From contig NC_066607.1 in NCBI RefSeq assembly GCF_905475345.1, forward strand, positions 930,001-994,000: a DNA stretch of 64,000 nucleotides, given 5' to 3'. Shown in pieces: positions 14,075-24,630 of the stretch. Numbering within the stretch: the first letter of the stretch is position 1; the number at the start of each line of letters is the position of its first letter. The notes beneath the pieces were generated by a model. That model ran no database searches. It was not told the origin of the DNA and saw only the letters and a list, made by a program, of their open reading frames with translations. The translations under genes were made by a program, and so were the position numbers. The stretch is from Vespula vulgaris (lineage: Eukaryota > Arthropoda > Insecta > Hymenoptera > Vespidae).

Positions 14075-17000
14075 GATAAGTAAAAGAAAAATTGAACTAA
14101 TGGTTAATACTTAATATATTTTAATGTCAATTGCTTAAATAATTTATTAGTTTGCCTTCTCGAATAAGTTCATTTTTCATTTCTTTAATCTCTTCAATAA
14201 AGATCCATATCATATGGATATATTTATTATACCAGTGGAATGCAAAATACTTATTAGTCTAATCCAAAAATTAATATAGATATAATCACATTTTGATAAG
14301 GGTTAAGGGAAAGATTAGATAATATTATTATTTTTATCTGTTGTAACTGGTAGGTATACCTGCACGTGACGTCAGGAAGCCTGTCAAGCCTTTAATCGTC
14401 AAACAGAGATATTTTAACTAATTATTGATCCTGTTATCCTGAGCCTTTTCTTTTATCATCGAACGTAAAATCTGTCTGATAAACTTTTAATTGATAAAAA
14501 GATAAACATGATAATGATTTCAGATAGAAATGGGTATACGTTTTCGATAGATGAATTTTTGATTTAATTTCAAACTAAAGATACTACGCTACTCCTCTTA
14601 TCGACTTAATTTACGACGATGAGTATCATTTTATAATATCGAAAGAAATTTATAAATCTTATGAATTCACTCTTTAGCTATTGCTAATAAACCCTACTAC
14701 AATGGCAACGTATTTAAACTTTTCATAAGAGGATCAATGTTATATGTCACGTCGCCACGACAGAGGAAACGTAAGGTAGGCGACATTTTTTACATTCTAC
14801 GTGTTTGTCGATAACTGATAGTGAAGAGTCGATTAAAAACGTTCTCCTGGGTTGCTCGATAACGAGATAGCTATTTATCGGCGGGCGGCTGTCGCGGGGA
14901 GACTACTGTCTCACAGATCTTTGCGGAGTATCGAGTACAGATACCTTTCGCGTACGCGTACAATGATCGGTTTCAATGGCTGACATCGTTAAAGCTTACC
15001 TTGTATGGGTAATGCTGAAAATAAAAAAAACGACGGGAGTTATTTATCAAAAATAAAGGACACCACGAGTGCGATCGCGAAAAATAATCCTATCGTTGAT
15101 CATACTTGTCGATCTTCTCCCTCCTTCCTCGAAGAAAATTATCGTTCAAGTAAAGCTATCGTCATCAGAAGGAGTTCGTTTGAGAAGAGACAATGGGTAA
15201 CATCAAGTCAAGAAGATCGAGAAAAGATAAGAACAAGAAAGTAAAGGGTGACTACGATAGAAATCAATCTTCCGATATAGATGACTATGACGAGGATGAG
15301 GATAATGAAATGAAATGGTTGAGAAGAACTATAAGGAACGATCCACAATATTTTGTACTGAATAATCTTATGATGTGCGTGCAATTCTTTGAGAATTACG
15401 AAAAGTAAGCCAAATAGACATTTTTTTTCTTTTGTTTCTTCCTTGGAAGAGAGAAAGCGAAAGGTGTTTCACGATATCGTGATTTCTCGATTTTTTTTTT
15501 AAATGTTTTTTTTCGCACAGTGAATGGTATTTGAACTACGTAGAGATCGATAATGACAACGCAGAAAAAAGAAAATATTGAATTTTTTCATTTCGATCCG
15601 ATTTCATCATTCTTAATCATCTATATACGATTCTACTTTAATTTTGTTATCGAAGAATATTTTTTTCGAAGCACTGTCGTCATCTTTGAAGGATTTTTAA
15701 GATTTATGGTCTTACGATAGTATTCGAAGTATATATATATTTTTTTTTTTGATAAAATGTACTAATATTAAAAGATATTCCGATAATACCTTAAGAAAGA
15801 ACAGTATTAACAATTCATATGGATGATTAAATCGTTCCGTAGAAATGTATAAGATATAGACTTTGATCGCGCTTGTGTTACCCTCATCTTTATAAAACGG
15901 TCAAGTATTAATAGGTTTATCTATTATCGTATAATTTCGATATCTCAAATACTGATACGATAATTTGGGCCATAGAAGGTTATTGATGTACTCTTTATCG
16001 ATCGTAATTCTTTCTTGACTATGTCATCTATATATTCCAAATCAAAGTCCTTGGCTATAATATAAAAATTAAATCAAGTGATATATCAAGTGATAATTAA
16101 ATATCAATATCGAGAAATGTGATTTGTCTGCTCTCTCTTTTTTTCTTTTTTTTTTTTTTTTTTTCTATATCGACTTTGTTCTTTGGAAGAAAGAAAAAAA
16201 CACGAATGAACGAGTTCCACGAATCATATTGATACGAATTGTTCTGGCTTGGATTAATCTAATCGACGATCAGTACGACGTATAAACAATACGGTCGTGA
16301 TATTGCGATAGTTCGCGTAAAATTGTTCAGTTTAAATATCTTTTATAGCAAATAATTACTTTTAGGGATATCGCACGCATTAGGAAGGGTTTGGTGTCGT
16401 CTCGCGAGCCGGACATAAACGAACAACTGGCTCCTCATAAGCATGTCTTATTACCAGACGTTCTTCAGGAAGAAGTAGCAAGGAACGTTGGCTTTACTTC
16501 GTCGAGACAAACATTACGTCCAACCGTAGAACCGCTACAACCCGTTCGAATTTACGTTGTTCACGACAACATCGAGGTTATCGAGGAAGATGATCCAACT
16601 TATAGCCCTATGAACGATACTTCCATTTATAGTATGGTATTGAAACGAACCGAACATCGAGGTTGGTACAAGAAAGTTAATTTCGTTATTTTGCAATGTG
16701 AATTTACAAATTACTTATACGATATACTTGTCTGTTAGGATATGTAAAATTACAACTGCAGGAGGATACACCCCTATTGAAAAAAGTGATAGCGGAAGAA
16801 GAATCAAATGCGATGAAAAACGACGATGGTTTTTATAGTGACGGAGATAGCATGTACGGTCCAAAATATGCACGAAATACAGGCGTAGTTCTAGATAGAC
16901 AATCCAAAAATTCCCGGTCTTCGAAATACAGTCATAATAATTCCTTGCCTAATCTTTACGACGAAGATACTATGTACGAAAAACGAGAAAGACTTTCTCA

Positions 17001-20000
17001 AGAGAACATCTACGGATCGGGCTGTTCTCACAATCGAACCAAAGTCGATTCGGATAATTACAAGGTAGATTCTTTGATCGAGGAAAGATCCTATCGAGTT
17101 CCCGAACCACCTCCGAGAAACGGTTATTCGAATCGTGGTGGTCATCATTCGAGAACCAGACCTTATAATAAAACGAAACTTTATTCGAATTTTAGTCGAG
17201 CCAGTAGCATCAGTTCTGGTTACAAATCCGGGAATTATGTAGTCGACAGCGACAGCGATTGTAGCTGTAATCATACTTGTAACCTCTCACGGAGTTGCGA
17301 CGATTTATACAGTAGCGCCGATGCATCGAAGAATATGGAAACCGTATATTTTCAAGAAGATTCCGATATAAGTCAAATACCACGGAAGTGTTTCAAAAAG
17401 ATCACGTACACCAGCGAGGGAAAGATATACGATCCCCTCGAAGAAAGAAAATATCCGATGAACAACAAGCAGAAAAGAATACGACAGGTTCTTAGACGTT
17501 ACAATTACAACGTCTTTTATGTCAGCAGTCTTTACTTTATGAGGCACTTTTTCGGAGTCTTCGTTCATCAGCTAATCGACGTTTTTGGCTTCGATCACGA
17601 AGCGGTGGAAGATATGAAACCGGAGGGTTGTATTATTTATTATGACAAGGTCATAATCTCTCACGCAGCGAAACTCACCATGGTGGAACCTTACGAGATC
17701 ATACCAAGTATTTGGTCGCAATGGCCCGATGATGCTAAAGAATGGTTGATTCGTCCTCGTAGCACCTGGCCCAACGACGACGATCTTGGGAAAATAAGAG
17801 ATTTGGGATGTTACATAGTACCGGAAGGATTTTCACCGAAGAAGGGTATAAATACTTATCAAAATATTGAGTGGCTATTGACGTTTCCTGCTGCTGAACG
17901 ATATTTGGAGACTTGTATGACATCCGCTCAAATACATGTGTATTTGATGGCACTGATGCTGCACAAAACTTTTATAAGGCCGGTATTCGATTCTATGTTC
18001 GGCCTTACGACAGCTCACATCAGGAATAGACTTTTCTGGATGATAGAAGAGAATGACAGACCCAGCAAGTGGCCAAATAATCGGACTGGCGAGTGCCTCG
18101 TTAAATTTTTGGAATCCATGTATTTTTACATCAGTCAGAACGATCCGACTCTATCGGATTATTTTATCAGAGACAGGAATCTCTTTCAAAAAATACCCAG
18201 CGAACATCTCTTACACACGCAGAAGCAGATCAAACGAATTCTTGAGAATCCAATAATGTACGTTTTCCATGCGATGGAGAACGTGAAATACACTCACCAA
18301 TTCTTTCCTAAGATTAATTTTGAGGTACTTTTAAACATTCTTACTGCCAATGCTTTGACGTTGATCAACCCGGCCCTTGCCGGATATGTTCATAAACCTA
18401 TGTCCAAGTCAAACGAGGACGAGTATAATACGTCAAAGAGCAGTAAACATATATACACGGATACCCGACCTGGTGGTTTTTGGGTTAACGCCAGAAACGT
18501 GAGCCGGAACGAGGATGAACAGAAAATCTATGCAAATAGACCGACGGTGACTAACAAAACCTTGATAAATCCGCGTAAAGCAACGGATTCGGTTATCGAA
18601 ATTTCGGTAGGCATTTTTCTACAGTGTGAATATTTTTCTTTATCGTTCGCTATTTATTATTTTCTAACAAAACACATTTCATTGACTTTTCTCAGGTACG
18701 ATGTGGCGATTTGGATGGCATAAGGCTCTGCGCATTATTGGACTTCTTTATCAGTCACTTCATTAAAATGGGCGAACGTTTTCATCAATACCGTGCTATC
18801 CAACAAAAGATGATGTATTTAGATCAGGCAGATCGACTCTCTATTCTTCTTAGCGAATATCCAAGGTACAAGGAGGATGCTAAAGCGTATCGCGATAAAA
18901 TTAAGACTCTTAGAAAGCGGCAAGATTACAAACCGGGCGAAAATGTCCCACAACAAAAGCCGATGAAAAATATCGAAGAACCAATTTTTACCATGCCGTT
19001 GAAAAATCGTTTTAACAAAGAATCTCTAGACACATTATCACCCATTGCGAACGAAACGATGCAGTCGGACAACAAAGATCATACATATGATTCAGCGTCC
19101 GTGACGAAAGCAATGATTGAGGAGAGACCGCGGACTCCTCCTTCAGCCAGAATAAATAGAGCAGTGACACCGACTCCTCCAATACCTGTACCAACGGAGC
19201 AAATATCCAGTCCGACAAGACGAGTACCTAATCCAATAGACCAAATATCCAATCCGACTAAGCGAGTAGCTAGTCCAATAGACAAAGTGTCCAGTCCGAC
19301 TAGTCGAGTACCTAGTCCAGTAAACAAAATAGCCAGTCCAACTAGAGAAGTATCTTCTTCGACAAAGAAAGCTCAAAATGATCGGGAAAGTTTAAACTCG
19401 TCGATGACATTAAGGGATAAAAAAGAAACATCGACGCCTAGAGTCGTATCGCTTGTAGAAAATGAAAACGATTCGTTCTTGTCCGAGACAACTTATATCT
19501 AAACTAGTTTGAATTCTCTTTAAAACAGTGTTCCTACATATATGTATACCTAGTGTTAAATAGTTAAAGGACTAAAGAAAAGTAAACGAAAACGAAAACG
19601 TATTTGAAATTGATGCGAGCTCTTATTTGATATTTATTGTTTTTAGATTATTTTATAAAATACGTGCGTTTCAACGAAGGACAAATACTCGACGTACTTT
19701 TCGATATTTGAGATAACAGTTACGATAAAGCAGATTCGGTGCAGCATTAATTGTATAAAGTATCATTTTAATTCGGATGTAATAGAAGTAAGACAACTTG
19801 CTGTAATTAATTCTGTATTATTTTAATAATCAAAGAAGTAAAAATAGAAAGTAATAACTTGAATTTTTAATAAAAAGATTGTTTCGATAAGAAGTAATGA
19901 TTTAGTGATAAAATATGAAGACCTTCACGTGTATGATTGAGTATTCGTAACAATTATCACGAAATGAAATACGTTTATAAAACTTCTACATACATCAGAA

Positions 20001-23000
20001 TTAAAAAAGCAATCTTTGTTATGACCACGATCAGAATTTATATATATATACACACACACACGATATATATATTTGTATGTATGTATGTATATATATATAG
20101 TAGTATGTGTATATATATATACATACATATATATAAGTATATATATACGATATATATATACAAGATGTAAATAAATATTTTTCATTTATTATTAAAGGAT
20201 AAGATTAATCATAAACACTAATATAATATAAATTTTTTATCTACATACCTCGACCCCGTGTTCAGTATAAAAGTCAGCTGTGCCCATGCTAGCGTACAAC
20301 TTGTAACCCATTTTGTGAAGACTTCTAATAGCAGGTAATAATTCCATTTTATGCTGCAATAATTCGTTTACTATCAGTCATACTTTTTTTTTTATATTTC
20401 TCTATGCAAGATATACGAAATATTATAAACTTACTTTAAAACTTCCTATTGACAGTAAGATTCCTTTCTGCGGGATATGGAAACCAGTACTCATCATTCC
20501 TTTAAGATAAGCCTCATAACGATTCTCTCCGAAGCAAGCAACTTCTCCTGTTGATACCATTTCAACACCCAACATAACATCGGCACCTATGGACCGCATA
20601 AAATAAAGAAAAAATATAAGCATATCGTAATTCATTCTGATTAAAAATACTTCTTGGCGTCAATATTGACCTGCGAGACGTGAGAATGAAAACTGTGGAA
20701 CTTTTACACCGACTTTTCCGCATCCAGCTAAAACGTCAACAGGATCGATTGATTCACCGATTATTAATCGCGTAGCCATAGCGACAAAATCGTGATCCAA
20801 GGTTTTTGAAACGAAAGGAAACGATCTTGAGACTCGTACGTTGCATTCTATAACTTTCAACTCATTGTCCTAATGAAAAATAAACGAGTTTTTAATGAAT
20901 AATATTAAAAAGGATATACAGACTACATATTACAATTTGATTACCTTAGCGATTAATTGCATGTTAAAGGGACCAGTTACTCCCAAAGACGCAGCAATGG
21001 CTTTGGAGATGGATTTGATTTTCGTCAGAGTTTCTGAATTGATATCTTGTGGTGGAGTTACGAGAGTGGCATCACCTGAATGTACACCAGCGTTTTCGAC
21101 GTGTTCGGAAACAGCCATGCAAAGAATCACGCCATCGTAAGCAACAGCATCGACATCGATCTCCTTTGCTTCCAGAATGAACTTGGATATCACAACAGGA
21201 TGTTCTTTACTGACCTCGCTGGCACTTTTTAAATAAGATTCGAGATCTTGATTGGAGTGTGCAACGTTCATAGCAGCCCCGCTTAAAACGTAAGATGGCC
21301 GTACCAGACAAGGATAACCAACTTCTTCGCAAAATTCAATGGCAGATTTAAGATTAGTTAACTCCTTCCATCTTGGTTGTGAAATTCCTATTCCATCCAA
21401 CATACGAGAAAATTTGAAACGATTTTCTGCACCGTCCACGGATTCCGGTGATGTTCCAAGTATTCTAGCTTGTTGTCTGTGAAGATTCATAGCTATATTA
21501 TTTGGCAATTGTCCACCCATGGACAAAATGATTCCTTCTGGACACTCGTAATCGTATATGTCCATTACTACTTCAAACGAGATCTCTTCGAAATATAGAC
21601 GATCACTCATGTCATAATCTGTACTTACTGTCTCCGGATTATAATTTACCATAATAGTTTTACGATCCAAATTTCGAAGTTCGCGCAGACAACTTACAGC
21701 GCACCAATCGAATTCTACGGAACTACCGATTCTATATACTCCAGATCCTAGAAAAATTCATGTAATCAATAAAATTGATAAGTAAAGGAAAAATAATAAT
21801 TTATAAATATATTCTTACCTATAACCATTGTATAACCACCAGGAAATTCTACATCATGCGTAGTACCATTGTACGTCAAATAAAGATAATTCGTAGTCGC
21901 TGGCCATTCCGCAGCAACCGTATCTATCTGTTTAACCATAGGTCTGATATTACTCTCTTGTCTTTGTATGCGTACAGCTAATTCAGAGCTCTTCACTACG
22001 GTGGCTATTTGTTTATCGGAAAATCCAATTTGCTTTGCACGTAATAACACATCGTGTGACAATTTCGTATGATCGATACTCTCCAAAACTGAATAGTAAT
22101 CGATAATGTTCTTCATTTTTTGAAGGAACCAACGATCTATCTTGGTGAGTTCGTAAAGCCGATCTAAAGAGTACCCAGCTTTTATAGATGCAGCCAGAAC
22201 AAACATTCTCTTGTCCGTTGGTTTTTCTAATTCTTCGTCGTTGACAAATTTGATGTACGGATCGAAACCGTTCACATTTTCGTCGACCATTCTCAAAGCC
22301 TTTTGGAAGGCTTCCTCGAACTTGCGACCAATCGCCATTACTTCTCCCACGCTTTTCATTGAACTACCGATCTAAAAGGAAACAACCAAACATATTATGA
22401 TATAATATGATATTTTGATGGTTTATACAAAAAGAAAAAAAAAAGAATTCAATAATATACAAGACAAGTAAAGAATGATGAGAAAACGAACCTTCGTACT
22501 GACTCTGTGGAATTTACTGAGATCCCACCTCGGTATTTTCACAACGCAATAATCCAAACTAGGCTCAAAACAAGCGGTTGTTTGTCCAGTGACCGAATTG
22601 CGAATATCTGGCAAAGGAATACCCAGTGCCAACTTGGCAGCTACATAAGCAAGAGGATAACCGGTTGCTTTACTAGCCAAAGCAGAACTTCTCGATAGCC
22701 TAGCGTTCACTTCAATGATGTAATACTCCTCGGTGTTCGGATTCAAAGCATATTGAATATTACATTCTCCTACGATTCCAAAATGTCTTATCACGTTGAT
22801 AGCCGTGGTTCGAAGCATGTTGTATTCTCGATTCGATAGGGTTTGACTTGGTGCCACAACGATGGATTCTCCCGTGTGAATTCCAAGAGGATCGACGTTT
22901 TCCATATTACAAACAGTGATACAATTGTCGTAAGCGTCTCGTACAACTTCATACTCGACTTCTTTCCAACCCTTCAAAGATTTGTCTATGATCAATTGAT

Positions 23001-24579
23001 TGGAATGAGCAAGAGCCTGTTGAGCTAGAGTTTTTAATTCTTCTTTTGTATTTGCGAATCCTGAGCCAAGGCCACCGAGAGAAAATGCCGCTCTTGCCAT
23101 GACAGGGTAACCGAGTTTCTCCGCCGCTTCTAAAGCCTTGTTTAAAAACATACATATTCAACGAATCAGTTTTCTTATTAAAAATTATATGCGATCAAAT
23201 ATTGTTTATTATATAAATTTACCTCTTGAATGGAATATACTGCCGCACTTGGTGCGACTTTTTCGTGTATCTCACCGATACGTTCTGCGAATATCTTTCT
23301 GTCTTCCGTCTGTATGATAGATTCGATTGGTGTGCCTAAAATTTTAATATTGTACTTCTCGAAGACGCCGGATTTTTCTAATTCTACGCCACAGTTGAGT
23401 GCAGTTTGTCCGCCAAAAGTTAAGAGTACACCGTCCGGTCTTTCTGAACGTATTACCTATAAATAATAAATGATCCCTTTAACGAATTAATAACAAACAC
23501 ACAAGATTTAAGGATAAACGTATTTTCACTCACTTGTTCAACGTATTCTGGAATAATCGGTAAGAAGTAAACCTTATCGGCCATCCCTTTGGTAGTTTGC
23601 ACAGTTGCAATATTAGGATTGATGAGAAGCGTTTGAATGCATTCTTCTTGCAATGCTTTAATCGCTTGAGATCCAGAATAATCGAATTCACCAGCTTGAC
23701 CGATGCTAAGGCCTCCAGATCCCAAAATAAGTACTTTCTTTGGACGAAATTCGCCGATCGATTTAGACGGCTCAAATTTCAATTTCTGAATAAGTCTATC
23801 TTTCACAGCTATTTGGGGATGACCGTTCATGTTCTCTATTACCGCCTCCAAAAAGATATCGAAAAGACATTCTAAATCTTGTGGACCGGCATTATGTTCC
23901 GGATGGAATTGTACCGAAAAATATGGTAACGTCGAATGAACGATACCTTCGTTGCTTTTATCATTTGTATTTGTGAAAAGTGCTTCCCAATCGTTAGGTA
24001 ATTGACTCGCGTCTACAGCAAATCCATGATTTTGCGAAGTCATATAGCAACGTCCTGTTCCATGATGCGTTGCAGGTTGATTATGTCCTCGATTACCATA
24101 ACTACGGGTATATGCAAATGATAACATGGTGTTAAAAAGAAAATCACAGTTCATTGTAAATGTATTTTACGTTGGATCGTGACAACCTTTAACTTTATAA
24201 AACGTTACGACGCAACAGGTGGATTCAACATACCTCATTTTATAAGTTGTACAACCAGCGGCGATCGAAAGCAATTGGTGACCCAAACATATACCAAAAA
24301 TTGGTCTTTTTTTCGTATTCGTTAGGACCGATGAAAGATTCTCGATGGTAGTTTTGCACATACTTGGATCACCGGGTCCATTGCTTAAGAACAGACCGTC
24401 GTATTCGGCCGTTTTCAAGTCGTAATTCCATGGGACAACGTCCACTCGGGCACCTCGATTTAATAAACGTCTCAATTGATTGTATTTTAATCCACAATCG
24501 ACGACGCATATACGAGGCGATCCATTAGGATTGTACGTCCTTGGTGATACCTAAAGTATAATCGTATATCAGGGACTTT

Positions 24580-24630
<51 letters not shown>

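Larger units (their letters stand above)
13615..20434 (-). other. CAD: CAD block 3: MGS-like allosteric domain, split by a 6.4-kb intron
   Basis: Exon 12 (20353-20249) and exon 13 (13863-13615), residues about 1339-1456. Segments such as YASMGTADFYTEHGVE and INLPMRNGGARRVSNF, with GYRTRRLAVDYSVPL, match the methylglyoxal-synthase-like regulatory domain, where UTP and PRPP act in animals. The join GVE-IEPVQWTF is phase 0. The intron between the two exons contains a complete gene on the other strand. Confidence 0.9.

Noticed and set aside
16891..17568. Antisense frames opposite the Mab-21 exon
   Set aside because: Shadows of the coding exon, with no splice sites or homology of their own.
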